Positions 1 to 7,294 of a stretch of DNA of 12,977 nt are shown here, one piece after another (the first letter of the stretch is position 1; each line of letters starts with the position of its first letter). The notes beneath the pieces were generated by a model. It did no database searches, had not been told where the DNA came from, and worked only from the letters and a program-made list of their open reading frames with translations. The translations under genes and the position numbers were made by a program. The DNA is taken from NCBI GenBank assembly GCA_016929795.1, contig JAFGIA010000211.1, positions 1 through 12,977 of the forward strand. Reading direction: 5' to 3'. This DNA comes from Anaerolineae bacterium (GTDB lineage Bacteria; Chloroflexota; Anaerolineae; JAAYZQ01).

Positions 1-710
1 AGCAGCTCGCGCATGCGCACGTAAAAGCCGCGCATGACGTGCACCTCGGCGCCGTTCGCCCGGATCTCTTCGGTGCCTGCCAGGCGCTCTTCGAGAAAGC
101 CAAACAGATCGGCACTCGCCTGCCGTTGGGCGCGCCAGTGCGACACGGCAATGTTGCGCAGCCGCGCCAGCACGCCCAGCGCGCCCAGGGCCACCGTGCC
201 CACCACCAGCCCCACTCGCCAGTCCTCGACGAGCAGCAGCGCCACCACGCCGAGGAGGAGGAGGCCATTGCCGACGACCTGGATAAAGAACTGGGAGAAA
301 AAATTCGACAGCGCGGTCACGTCGCCGTCGATGCGCTCGATCATCTCGCCCGGCGTGTGGGCGTTGTGAAAGTACATATCGAGGCGCAGGCAGTGATCCG
401 CCAGCTCGGCGCGCAGCATGTTGGTCGCCGTCCACGCCACGTTCTCGCCCAGGTAGGTCGCGCCGACGATGGCCGCCTGCTGGGCCAGGGCCACCACGAG
501 AAAAATGAGTGCGAGCTGAACCAGGCTGGCGGCAGATCCACCGGCCTGGGCTGTGTCGAGAAAGAGGCGCATGACCTGCGGGTTGACCACCTGTAGCGTG
601 ATGCCTGCCAGCAGCAACAACACGAGCCCCAGCGCGGGCAGACGCTGCGGCACAATGTAGCGCACGATCAGATTCCAATACTGCCGTAGTGGAACGTTCA
701 CGCGGGCCAT
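1..710 (-). CDS. ABC transporter transmembrane protein, N-terminal part (cut by window edge)
   Basis: Reverse-strand reading gives 236 open codons that run off the left edge, so only the membrane domain is visible; the ATP-binding domain would lie outside. Hydrophobic segments fall at about residues 19-42, 62-86 and 140-185. Residues 119-131 (HTPGEMIERIDGD) match the conserved 'TPGE.IeRi.gDv' stretch of type-1 exporter membrane domains, followed by the usual FLEERLAGTEEIRANG stretch near residue 204. Family knowledge: these are half-transporters or fused exporters moving lipids, peptides or drugs across the inner membrane; the substrate cannot be told here. The ATG at 710 has no Shine-Dalgarno sequence and overlaps a TATAAT box, so the GTG three codons in (701-699) is a serious alternative start. 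The gene is divergent from the ferredoxin reductase gene. Confidence 0.9.
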   Translation of the reverse strand, partial: MARVNVPLRQYWNLIVRYIVPQRLPALGLVLLLLAGITLQVVNPQVMRLFLDTAQAGGSAASLVQLALIFLVVALAQQAAIVGATYLGENVAWTATNMLRAELADHCLRLDMYFHNAHTPGEMIERIDGDVTALSNFFSQFFIQVVGNGLLLLGVVALLLVEDWRVGLVVGTVALGALGVLARLRNIAVSHWRAQRQASADLFGFLEERLAGTEEIRANGAEVHVMRGFYVRMREL

Positions 711-737
711 TATACCATTGCTGGCGACGTGCGCCAA
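709..737 (-). promoter_or_regulatory. Sigma-70-type promoter overlapping the start of the ABC transporter gene
   Basis: On the minus strand, TTGGCG (737-732) is followed by a 17-bp spacer and TATAAT (714-709), preceded by TGG as an extended -10. The hexamer includes the first two bases of the annotated ATG. Transcription would start around 702-701, at or one base before GTG 701-699, which suggests a leaderless mRNA starting at that GTG. The call rests on consensus match and spacing only. Confidence 0.6.
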
Positions 738-748
738 CTGTGATGGGC

Positions 749-782
749 AGATTGGAAGGCCGGACACCCAGCCTGCCAATCT
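749..782. repeat. Imperfect palindrome between divergent promoters
   Basis: AGATTGGAAGGC (749-760) pairs with GCCTGCCAATCT (771-782) at 11 of 12 positions around a 10-nt loop. It lies between the -35 box of the ABC promoter (732-737) and that of the ferredoxin reductase promoter (798-803). It could be a dispersed repeat of the genome or a regulator site; the sequence alone does not decide. There is no U-tract, so a terminator is unlikely. Confidence 0.6.
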
Positions 783-797
783 TTCATGGCAACAATC

Positions 798-826
798 TTG
801 GCTTCCCCAACTGCCTATGGTATAAT
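798..826 (+). promoter_or_regulatory. Promoter of the ferredoxin-NADP reductase operon
   Basis: TTGGCT (798-803), a 17-bp spacer and TATAAT (821-826), with TGG directly before the -10 (extended -10). The predicted start near 833 leaves a 5' leader of about 115 nt before the ATG at 948. The leader contains CGAACC (883-888) and GGTTCG (915-920), which could form a six-base-pair stem around a long loop. No known riboswitch is recognised. Confidence 0.65.
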
Positions 827-947
827 TCCTCGCGCAGCCAACGGCGATTGCAAACCTATAAGCCAGAGACGCTACAGATCTACGAACCACGGGCTTGTCC
901 TCAGCAACGGTACCGGTTCGGACTGCAGAACGCGGGGGGATGATTCC

Positions 948-1952
948 ATGACAGAACAGGACGTGTACGACATTACGATCATTGGCGGGGGGCCATCCGG
1001 CCTCTTTGCCGCATTTTACGCCGGGCTACGCGGGGCCAGGACCAAGATCATTGACAGCCTGCCGCAGTTGGGCGGCCAACTGGCGGCCCTCTATCCAGAC
1101 AAGTACATTTACGACCTGGCGGGCTTTCCCAAGGTGCTGGCGCAGGAATTTGTCGATCGCCAGGTGGAGCAGGCGATGGCCTTCTCTCCCTCAATCCACC
1201 TGGCCGAGCGCGTGATGGAGCTGAAGCAGAGGGAGGAGGAGGGGCGCCTGCTGATCGATCTGGTGACAGAGCCGGGCAACGTCCACGTGAGCCGCACGGT
1301 GATCATTGCCGCCGGGGTGGGCGCCTTTGTCCCCCGCAAGCTCGACATCCCCGACCTGGAGCGGTTGGAGGGCCGGGGCGTGTTTTATTTCGTCAAGAAC
1401 CTGGAGCGCTTTCAGGGGAAACGGGTGCTCGTCGTCGGCGGAGGTGACTCGGCGCTCGACTGGGCACTGGCCCTGCAGGGGATCGCCGCCCAGGTGACGC
1501 TGGCCCACCGGCGCGACAAGTTCCGGGCCCATGAAGAGTCGGTCGAGCAGCTCCTTGACTCTCCCAGCCAGGTGCTCCTCTTTCACGAGCTGAAGGAGCT
1601 GCACGGCGACGAGCGCCTGGAAGCCGCCACCGTCTTTGATAACCAAACGGGCGACGAGAAGACACTCGACATAGACGCAGTGGTCCTCGGGCTCGGCTTT
1701 CTCGCCAACCTGGGCCCGATTCGCGAGTGGGGATGCCATCTCTACAAAAACTCGATCGAGGTCGACGCCACCATGCGCACCAACCTGCCTGCCGTGTACG
1801 CGGTGGGCGACATTGCCACCTACGAGGGCAAGCTGAAGCTGATCGCCACGGCGACCGCCGAGGCCGCCGTCGCGGCCAACTATGCCAAGAATTACGTCGA
1901 TCCGTCGAGCCGCGTCTACCCCGGACACAGCAGCAACAAGGATGTGCGGTGA
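948..1952 (+). CDS. Ferredoxin/flavodoxin-NADP+ reductase, thioredoxin-reductase-like (type 2)
   Basis: A 334-aa flavoprotein. The FAD-binding GGGPSG is at residues 13-18, the second nucleotide-binding loop VVGGGDSALD at 162-171, HRRDKFRAH at 187-195 and the FAD-closing AVGDIATY at 285-292. The CxxC redox pair of true thioredoxin reductases is absent: VVGGGDSALD carries no upstream CATC. The C-terminal tail ends with PGHSSNKD, as in YumC-type enzymes. Known family role: electron transfer between NADPH and ferredoxin or flavodoxin in the cytoplasm. The open frame extends upstream to 786, but that stretch covers the promoter and leader; ATG 948 has a G-rich site (GGGGGGA, about 934-940) and begins the conserved domain. 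It is followed after 7 bp by the next gene, so the two are probably one transcript, and the partner may use electrons supplied by this reductase (inference). Confidence 0.92.
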   Translation: MTEQDVYDITIIGGGPSGLFAAFYAGLRGARTKIIDSLPQLGGQLAALYPDKYIYDLAGFPKVLAQEFVDRQVEQAMAFSPSIHLAERVMELKQREEEGRLLIDLVTEPGNVHVSRTVIIAAGVGAFVPRKLDIPDLERLEGRGVFYFVKNLERFQGKRVLVVGGGDSALDWALALQGIAAQVTLAHRRDKFRAHEESVEQLLDSPSQVLLFHELKELHGDERLEAATVFDNQTGDEKTLDIDAVVLGLGFLANLGPIREWGCHLYKNSIEVDATMRTNLPAVYAVGDIATYEGKLKLIATATAEAAVAANYAKNYVDPSSRVYPGHSSNKDVR

Positions 1953-1959
1953 GGGGAAC

Positions 1960-3345
1960 ATGACTGAGCGAGATCGGTTTGTGTGGCACCGCCACCCAGA
2001 GGCGGAACGGTACGTCGTCAATCACCTGGCCGAGCTGCTCGCCGCCCTGCCGGCAGTCGACGGCCTGCGGCAGCGCCTGGTGCGTCGAACAGACACGCGC
2101 CTGGTGGACTGGATCGATCACCTGGTGCTCGCAGGCAGCGACCGCACGCGCGGCGAGCTGGCGGAGCTCGGCTTTGAGGCGGCGGAGGTCGAGGCCGAGC
2201 CGGGCGATAGCGTGTATCACCACCCCGGCGCCACCCTGCCGCGTTTCGTGCTGCGCCAGGGCACCCGGTCCGGCGGCACAGCGCTGGCCGCCGCGGTGCA
2301 GGTGGAGGACGCGAGCCACTTTTTGATGATGCACCACCTGTCCGCCCCAATCGCAGGGAGTATCCTCAGCCCCTATCGGCGCGCAGTGGCCTGGCAGGAT
2401 GGCCACCGCGCCCTGCTCGTCGTCGAGCGCCGCGGCCACGGTGGGTTCGTGCCGGTCGAATTGCCACCCGACGAAACGGCGCGCTACCTGTCCGGGTTCG
2501 AGCGGTGGGCCACCCGGCGGCGCGATTTCGACGACGAGCGGGAGGGGATGGCGCGCACCCTGGCGCTGGCGCGGTCGCTGGCGGCCGACCTGGGCGCCGA
2601 CCGCGCCGCGTGGGTCGCCTTTGCCGCCGAGCGCGCCCACTGGCAGCGGCGCAACCGGGCCGGGCAGGTGCAAAAAGCGCGCCAGGACACGCTCGGCCTG
2701 GGGTGGGCCAACCACGACCACCACACTTTTCGCAGCTCACGCTCGGTGTTCCCGGTGCTGATCGAGATCCTGGAAACCCTGGGATTCCACGCCCGCGAGC
2801 GGTTCTACGCCGGGGCGCAGGCCGGCTGGGGCGCGCAGGTGATGGAGCAGCCGGCGTGCCGCCTGGCCGTGTTTGCCGACGTCGACCTGTCGCCCGACGA
2901 GGTGGAGGGCGATTTTGCGCACCGCCCCCTGCCCGAGCGCGACGAGCTGGGCACAGTGGGCCTCTGGTGCGCGCTGCACGGCGAGTCGATGCTGGGCGCG
3001 GGCCTGCACCACCTGGCCGCCCGCCTCGATTTCGACGCCGCGATCGGCGGCCTGGCCGACTGGGACGTGGCGACAATGCGCCCCTTTAGCAACTTTTCTT
3101 TCCTGCGCCAGGCGTTCACGCGGGGCGAGCGGTGGGAGGTCGCGCCCGGGCGGCTGGCACGGCTGGCCTCGGCGGGCAAGATCACCGAGGAGCAGCAGGC
3201 GCGCTTTGTCGACCAGGGCGCCGTCGGCAGCCACCTCGAAAATATCCAGCGCGGCGAGGGCTTTAAGGGGTTTAACCAGGAAACCATCAGCGACATCATC
3301 CGCCGCACCGACCCGCGCGAGGAAGTGGGGACGCAGGCAGCGTGA
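1960..3345 (+). CDS. Uncharacterised 461-aa protein, probable tandem VOC-like modules
   Basis: I do not recognise a named family. Two stretches share one pattern: residues 51-75 (WIDHLVLA then LAELGFEAAE) and residues 250-285 (NHDHHTFRSS then LETLGFHARE). Each has a histidine-bearing strand, a helix and an 'LGF' turn, as in the metal-binding vicinal-oxygen-chelate (glyoxalase/extradiol dioxygenase) fold. Possible ligands are H54, H252/H254/H255 and E297 (VMEQP); this is inference. The middle (about 180-245) is charged and helical; the C-terminus (about 360-461) is polar. No signal peptide or membrane segment is seen, so it is cytoplasmic. ATG 1960 is chosen over the upstream ATG at 1882 because GAGGGG (1951-1956) sits just before it and overlaps the reductase stop, implying translational coupling. 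Length and layout recall DUF1338 (2-oxoadipate dioxygenase/decarboxylase), but I could not confirm this. Confidence 0.85.
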   Translation: MTERDRFVWHRHPEAERYVVNHLAELLAALPAVDGLRQRLVRRTDTRLVDWIDHLVLAGSDRTRGELAELGFEAAEVEAEPGDSVYHHPGATLPRFVLRQGTRSGGTALAAAVQVEDASHFLMMHHLSAPIAGSILSPYRRAVAWQDGHRALLVVERRGHGGFVPVELPPDETARYLSGFERWATRRRDFDDEREGMARTLALARSLAADLGADRAAWVAFAAERAHWQRRNRAGQVQKARQDTLGLGWANHDHHTFRSSRSVFPVLIEILETLGFHARERFYAGAQAGWGAQVMEQPACRLAVFADVDLSPDEVEGDFAHRPLPERDELGTVGLWCALHGESMLGAGLHHLAARLDFDAAIGGLADWDVATMRPFSNFSFLRQAFTRGERWEVAPGRLARLASAGKITEEQQARFVDQGAVGSHLENIQRGEGFKGFNQETISDIIRRTDPREEVGTQAA

Positions 3346-3349
3346 GAAA

Positions 3350-3398
3350 GGATTGGGTATTAGATATTGGAGAACCCCCAATATCTAATACCCAATCC
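3350..3398. repeat. Perfect 21-bp inverted repeat between convergent genes
   Basis: The left arm (3350-3370) and right arm (3378-3398) are exact reverse complements around a 7-nt loop (AGAACCC). The arms are AT-rich, built on GGGTATTAGATATTGG, and stand out against GC-rich flanks. The hairpin lies between the stop of the VOC-like gene (3345) and the stop of gnd (3423). On the minus strand it is followed by CTTTCTC, so it may help end the gnd transcript; on the plus strand no U-tract follows. The sequence resembles short interspersed repeats I associate with Chloroflexota genomes (recollection, not checked). Confidence 0.85.
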
Positions 3399-3422
3399 CT
3401 GACCTGCACAGCACGAGATACG

Positions 3423-4886
3423 TCAGACCGTATAGGCCCCGGCTGTGGTCGCGCCCCCCTCGCCGGTCCAGTTGGTGTGAAAGAAGTGGCCGCGCGGCCT
3501 GTCGACGCGCTCGTAGGTGTGCGCGCCAAAATAGTCGCGCTGCGCCTGGAGCAGGTTGGCGGGCAAGCGCTCGCGCCGGTAGCCATCATAGTAGGCCAGG
3601 GCGCTGCTAAAAGCGGGCACGGGCAGGCCGTGGGTGACCGCCGCGGCGATCACCCGCCGCCACGCAGCCTGGCCCTGGTCGATCTGCTGCTGAAAGTAGG
3701 GCGCCAGGAGGAGGTTGGCCAGCCCCGGCAGCGCGCGATAGGCCTCGGTGATGCGGTCGAGGAACTGGGCGCGGATGATGCACCCCTCGCGCCAGAGGAG
3801 CGCAATGCCCCCCAGGTCGAGGTCCCACGCATACTCTTGCGACGCCAGGCGCAGGAGCTGGAAACCCTGGGCGTAGGCACACATCTTGCTGGCCAAGAGC
3901 GCCTCGCGCAGGTCGGCCACGAACGCATCCCTGTCGCCGTCGAACGACGCCTGGGGCCCGTGCAAGACTGCGCTGGCTGCCACCCGCTCCTCCTTGATCG
4001 CCGACATGGCCCGTGCAAACACGGCCTCGGCGATCGTCGGCGCCGGCGCGCCCAGGTCGAGGGCGCTCTGGCTCGTCCACTTGCCGGTGCCCTTTTGGCC
4101 AGCCGTGTCGAGGATGACGTCGACCACCGGGCGGCCCGTCTCCTCGTCCACGTGGCCCAGGATGCCGGCCGTGATCTCGATCAGGTAGCTCTTGAGCTCG
4201 CCCCGGTTCCACCCGGCAAACACCTGCTGCATCTGTGCGGCCGATAAACCAAGCAGGCGCTCCATGAGGTAGTACGCCTCGGCGATCATTTGCATGTCGG
4301 CGTACTCGATGCCATTGTGCACCATTTTGACATAGTGCCCGGCGCCGTCCGGCCCCACCCAGTCGCAGCAGGGCGTGCCATCCTCGACCCTGGCTGCAAT
4401 AGCCTGAAAGATCGGCTGGATGTGGGGCCACGCGGCCGGGCTGCCACCGGGCATGATGCTGGGGCCATGGAGCGCGCCCTCCTCGCCGCCGGACACGCCG
4501 GTGCCCACGTAGAGCAGACCCCTCTCCTCCACGTACCTGGTGCGCCGCACCGTGTCTCCAAAAAAGCTGTTGCCGCCGTCGACGATGATGTCGCCCGGCT
4601 CGAGGCAGGGCAGCAGTTGCTCGATCACACCATCCACCGCCGCGCCGGCCTTGACCATGATCATGGCCTTGCGCGGCCGCTTCAGGCTGGCACAGAACGC
4701 TTCGATGGTGCGTGTGCCGATGATGTTCTTGCCCGCCGCCCTGCCCGCCAGGAAGGCGTCGACTTTGCTCACGGTGCGGTTGTACACCGCCACGGTGAAC
4801 CCCTTGCTCTCCATATTCAGCACCAGGTTCTCGCCCATCACGGCGAGGCCAATGATGCCCATGTCGGCCTGATCTGCACCTTCCAT
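3423..4886 (-). CDS. gnd: 6-phosphogluconate dehydrogenase, decarboxylating
   Basis: A 487-aa full-length enzyme (family usually about 470-490) that oxidises and decarboxylates 6-phosphogluconate to ribulose 5-phosphate, making NADPH in the pentose phosphate pathway. The dinucleotide loop GLAVMGENL is at residues 13-21, with NRT at 36-38 as in NADP-preferring enzymes. GVSGGEEGA is at 130-138, catalytic KMVHNGIE at 187-194 (K187, N191, E194), GTGKWT at 266-271 and the substrate-phosphate tail RGHFFHTNW at 465-473. All expected catalytic residues are present. An open frame extends 18 codons further to 4940, but ATG 4886 follows a perfect AAGGAGG (4898-4892) at 5-nt spacing and begins the conserved region. 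It lies 81 bp downstream of the antitoxin gene on the same strand. I see no convincing promoter in that gap, so read-through from the toxin-antitoxin unit is possible. Confidence 0.97.
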   Translation of the reverse strand: MEGADQADMGIIGLAVMGENLVLNMESKGFTVAVYNRTVSKVDAFLAGRAAGKNIIGTRTIEAFCASLKRPRKAMIMVKAGAAVDGVIEQLLPCLEPGDIIVDGGNSFFGDTVRRTRYVEERGLLYVGTGVSGGEEGALHGPSIMPGGSPAAWPHIQPIFQAIAARVEDGTPCCDWVGPDGAGHYVKMVHNGIEYADMQMIAEAYYLMERLLGLSAAQMQQVFAGWNRGELKSYLIEITAGILGHVDEETGRPVVDVILDTAGQKGTGKWTSQSALDLGAPAPTIAEAVFARAMSAIKEERVAASAVLHGPQASFDGDRDAFVADLREALLASKMCAYAQGFQLLRLASQEYAWDLDLGGIALLWREGCIIRAQFLDRITEAYRALPGLANLLLAPYFQQQIDQGQAAWRRVIAAAVTHGLPVPAFSSALAYYDGYRRERLPANLLQAQRDYFGAHTYERVDRPRGHFFHTNWTGEGGATTAGAYTV

Positions 4887-4891
4887 CTGCC

Positions 4892-4898
4892 CCTCCTT
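4892..4898 (-). promoter_or_regulatory. Strong Shine-Dalgarno site that fixes the gnd start
   Basis: AAGGAGG on the minus strand, five bases before ATG 4886-4884. This decides against the longer open frame starting at 4940. Confidence 0.85.
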
Positions 4899-4967
4899 GC
4901 TAAACCGGACATTGCACATCGTGTTAGTGACAGGCACCAATCAACTCAGAATGTACCAGCCGGGTAT

Positions 4968-5312
4968 TCAACTTTCTCGCGCTGATTCACGCGCTCGTCC
5001 TATGCGCTCGCGCAGGCGAGACATGAGCTGAGGGTCGAGCTCCGGTTCTGGCTCAACATGCTCACGTTGTGCCAGCACTGCCTGCACCTGATCGTCAGTC
5101 GCCGAGCCCAGCCTCTGGCGCAGTGCCTCGTAGGCTTCCCTCTGCTCTTGAACAGCATGTTCTGAAATTGCCGTGACCGTATACGCGCTGGAAACCTGGC
5201 GGGTCAGCGCATACACCAAGTATTGATTGAGCGAGATCCCTTCCAATCTGGCCTGCTGCTCCAACTGCCGGTGCAATGTTTCGGGCAACCGTAGAGTTAA
5301 ACGTCCCATCAT
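4968..5312 (-). CDS. Ribbon-helix-helix antitoxin (HicB-type C-terminal domain family)
   Basis: A 114-aa protein. Residues 4-40 (RLTLRLPETLHRQLEQQA, then GISLNQYLVYAL) show the ribbon-helix-helix pattern: one beta strand that binds DNA, helix, turn at EGISLNQ, helix. The remainder (about 45-114) is charged and helical, probably the toxin-binding part. Known role of the class: neutralises the partner toxin and represses the shared promoter. Its ATG (5312-5310) overlaps the toxin stop as ATGA, so translation is coupled; GGAGAGGAG lies just upstream. A second ATG follows immediately at 5309. GC content is clearly lower than in neighbouring genes (31 of 60 bases at 5221-5280), consistent with transfer. 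Confidence 0.85.
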   Translation of the reverse strand: MMGRLTLRLPETLHRQLEQQARLEGISLNQYLVYALTRQVSSAYTVTAISEHAVQEQREAYEALRQRLGSATDDQVQAVLAQREHVEPEPELDPQLMSRLRERIGRARESARES

Positions 5313-5734
5313 CCACTCCTCTCCGGGTCATCCACCAACAGCGCCACAAATTCGGCAGGCGTCAGCACCCCGAGTCCGAGCTCCCGATGTGCGAGAGCAA
5401 AGTCGCGCACATTCGATGTTACGACACACGCTCCAGCATTCATGGCGCAATCCACCACGTGTTCATCTGCCCGATCAGGTGACGAAGGACGCCACGAATA
5501 GTATATCGGCGTAAACTCGGCCCGGTCAAGCAAAGCATCCAGTACCTGGCTAACAACCTGCCAGCGCTGCTCGGATAGTTTTCGAGCAAGCACGGTGGCG
5601 TATTCATAGGCCAGGGCGGTTGACACGCAGGGCACGAATAGCCGAGCCATCCACGCATCCACAATCACACCCGCTGCGCTGCCTCGCGTGGTCAGCCCTT
5701 CAAAGACCACGTTGGTATCAATGATCGCCCTCAT
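5309..5734 (-). CDS. PIN-domain toxin, probable RNase (COG1569/TIGR00305-like)
   Basis: A 141-aa single-domain protein. The PIN acidic residues appear in order: D6 in IIDTN, E44 in YEY, and D90/E91/D95 in DRADEHVVDCA, followed by VVTSNVRDF at 104-112, where the family usually has a 'lvTgD.dF' strand. Family knowledge: PIN toxins are metal-dependent ribonucleases that cut RNA and stop growth until inhibited by their antitoxin. Gene order is toxin first, then antitoxin with a 4-bp overlap, the reverse of classical VapBC but common for this PIN subfamily. A TATAAT box lies six bases before the ATG, so the mRNA probably has no 5' leader and no Shine-Dalgarno site. The acidic set looks complete, so the toxin is likely active. 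Confidence 0.88.
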   Translation of the reverse strand: MRAIIDTNVVFEGLTTRGSAAGVIVDAWMARLFVPCVSTALAYEYATVLARKLSEQRWQVVSQVLDALLDRAEFTPIYYSWRPSSPDRADEHVVDCAMNAGACVVTSNVRDFALAHRELGLGVLTPAEFVALLVDDPERSG

Positions 5735-5764
5735 GACACTATTATAGCACCATTTCCGGTGTCA
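5734..5764. promoter_or_regulatory. Inverted repeat spanning the toxin-antitoxin core promoter (candidate operator)
   Basis: TGACAC (5734-5739) and GTGTCA (5759-5764) are exact inverted copies with centres 25 bp apart. They flank the -10 box and reach the first base of the toxin ATG. A dimeric ribbon-helix-helix antitoxin could bind both arms and shut off the promoter; this is inference from position and symmetry. Confidence 0.45.
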
Positions 5765-5770
5765 AGTCAA
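5741..5770 (-). promoter_or_regulatory. Toxin-antitoxin promoter giving a leaderless toxin mRNA
   Basis: Minus strand: TTGACT (5770-5765), 18-bp spacer, TATAAT (5746-5741) preceded by TGC (extended -10). Six bases (AGTGTC) separate the -10 from the A of ATG 5734, which is where transcription would be expected to start. A perfect TTGACA overlaps at 5765-5760 but lies only 13 bp from the -10. Confidence 0.7.
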
Positions 5771-5774
5771 TAGA

Positions 5775-5790
5775 TGCACGAACGAGTGCA
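5775..5790 (-). terminator. Weak hairpin downstream of uxaE
   Basis: TGCAC (5775-5779) and GTGCA (5786-5790) form a five-base-pair stem with a 6-nt loop, followed on the minus strand by TCTATT. It lies between the uxaE stop (5822) and the toxin promoter. The stem is short and the U-tract poor, so termination would be weak. Confidence 0.25.
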
Positions 5791-5821
5791 ACAGGCTGAC
5801 AACGACTGGCCGCAATCAACT

Positions 5822-7273
5822 CTACCCAAACGGCGCCAGGTGCCGCAGGAAGTGGGCCTCCAGCGCGGCGTAATGCTCCTCTTCGTGCGCGTCGAGGGTA
5901 GCCAGCAGGCGATCGCGGTAGCGGTCGAGCACGGAGCCAAAGGTGACGTGCAGCACCTGGCGCGCATCGTGCTGGTCGAGCAGGCCCGGCAGCTCACCAT
6001 CGGCCAGTGTCTCGGGCGATGGCACCTTGCCGGTCTCGCCCGACACGTGATAGGTGGCCCGGTCCTCCTGGTAGTGCTCGAGGGCCAGGGCCAGGATGGC
6101 GCGGAAGAAGGCGGGCTCGACGCGGGCGATGGCGCGCAGTGCCTCCAGGTAGCTGGTGCCCGCCGTTTTCAGGTGGACGAGGTGGCCGGCGTGCCGGGCA
6201 AAGAGCGGATAGACGCTGAACTTGTCCGAGCCGGTGTGAATGCTGAGCTTGTAGGGGCCGAGCGCGCGGGCGATGGCGGCGTGACACGCCAGCGACCGGT
6301 CAAACTCGTCCAGGTCGCCTGCGATGCCGGACGAGGGGATATAGTCGGCGCCCTTTTCAAAGCGGCCGACGTAGCGCGGCGCCAGGCTCACCCAGTGCAC
6401 GCCGAGGCGCAGCAGCTCGCTGGCGATGAACCAGTGCTCGAGGGGAGAGGTGGGGGTGGCGGTCTCGTCGACCGACACCTCGAGCTCGAACTCGCCCGCG
6501 GGCAGCACGCCGGCCAGGTGGCGGTAGATGCGCGCCGTGTGGGCAATGGCCCGGCCATACTTGGCCGCGGCGCGCAGCAGCGATTCCTCGTCGAACTCGA
6601 GCGCCAGCGCTTCGGCCTGGAAGGCGCGGCCCAGGTAGCGCGCGCGGAGGGCACCGGCCGAGTCCTCGAGGGCGTCCCAGGGCAGCACGTCCACCTTGTG
6701 GCGGAGCGCGTCGAGGGGGGCGGTGTGCGCACTGTCGTCGACGTGGTCGCCGGGGTCGACCGTGTAGAAGGTATAGCCGGCCGCGGCGCACAGATCCACG
6801 TGCTCGGTGCTCTTCAGGTGATCGGCGTCGGCGCCCCACGGCGCGCGCCAGCCTTCCTGGAACACGCCCCACAGGGCATCGTCCATCACCTGCTGGGCCG
6901 ACCGGCCTGTGCGCGCATTCTCGCGCATCGACTGCTGGGCCACGATCGGCGCGGCGCCGGCGCCGCCGCGCGACAGCGCGTGGGCGCGCACGGCGCGCAG
7001 GTGGCCCGGCGTGGCCAGCCCCAGCCTGTCGCCGGTGCCGACGGACAGCCGCTGGCCGAGCACCTGGGGCCGCAGCCAGGGCAGCCGCCCGCGCAGCGCC
7101 TGCGCGTTGGCCGCGGTGAGCGGCGCGATGAATGGATCGCCCCCGGGCTCTCCCTCAAAGCCGGACGCGTCGCCTTCTACCACCAGCACCCGCCGGCCAT
7201 CGCGCCGCGCCAGCCAGTAGACCGTGCCGTCCTTCTCCACCCGCGAGCGGGGATATCCTGGCAGATCTTTCAT
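5822..7273 (-). CDS. uxaE: D-tagaturonate 3-epimerase (UxaE family)
   Basis: A 483-aa protein, close to the length I recall for Thermotoga UxaE. Family role: converts D-tagaturonate to D-fructuronate in galacturonate (pectin) breakdown, bypassing the tagaturonate reductase/altronate branch. Recognisable stretches: ADHLKSTEHVD (150-160), VSVDETATPT (266-275), FEKGADYIP (305-313), SIHTGSDKFSVYP (344-356) and HLKTAGTSYLEALR (367-380). Together they supply the acidic and histidine residues expected of a metal-dependent barrel epimerase. No signal peptide is seen; cytoplasmic. ATG 7273 is preceded by GGAGGAG with 8-nt spacing. It is 80 bp downstream of the URO-D-family gene on the same strand and probably shares its transcript. 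No other uronate enzymes are visible in the window. Very high GC (49 of 60 bases at 6601-6660). Confidence 0.88.
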   Translation of the reverse strand: MKDLPGYPRSRVEKDGTVYWLARRDGRRVLVVEGDASGFEGEPGGDPFIAPLTAANAQALRGRLPWLRPQVLGQRLSVGTGDRLGLATPGHLRAVRAHALSRGGAGAAPIVAQQSMRENARTGRSAQQVMDDALWGVFQEGWRAPWGADADHLKSTEHVDLCAAAGYTFYTVDPGDHVDDSAHTAPLDALRHKVDVLPWDALEDSAGALRARYLGRAFQAEALALEFDEESLLRAAAKYGRAIAHTARIYRHLAGVLPAGEFELEVSVDETATPTSPLEHWFIASELLRLGVHWVSLAPRYVGRFEKGADYIPSSGIAGDLDEFDRSLACHAAIARALGPYKLSIHTGSDKFSVYPLFARHAGHLVHLKTAGTSYLEALRAIARVEPAFFRAILALALEHYQEDRATYHVSGETGKVPSPETLADGELPGLLDQHDARQVLHVTFGSVLDRYRDRLLATLDAHEEEHYAALEAHFLRHLAPFG

Positions 7274-7294
7274 GCTCTCTTCTCCTCCGGAAAT

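Noticed and set aside
883..920. A tRNA- or riboswitch-like segment in the reductase leader (contains GGTTCG)
   Set aside because: Only one six-base-pair stem is possible; no cloverleaf, anticodon arm or known aptamer core.
940..951. A three-codon reading frame (ATG ATT CCA TGA) overlapping the reductase start
   Set aside because: Too short to support; probably chance, though it overlaps as ATGA.
3342..4247. A 301-codon plus-strand open frame
   Set aside because: It begins in the 21-bp inverted repeat and is antisense to gnd; no family features.
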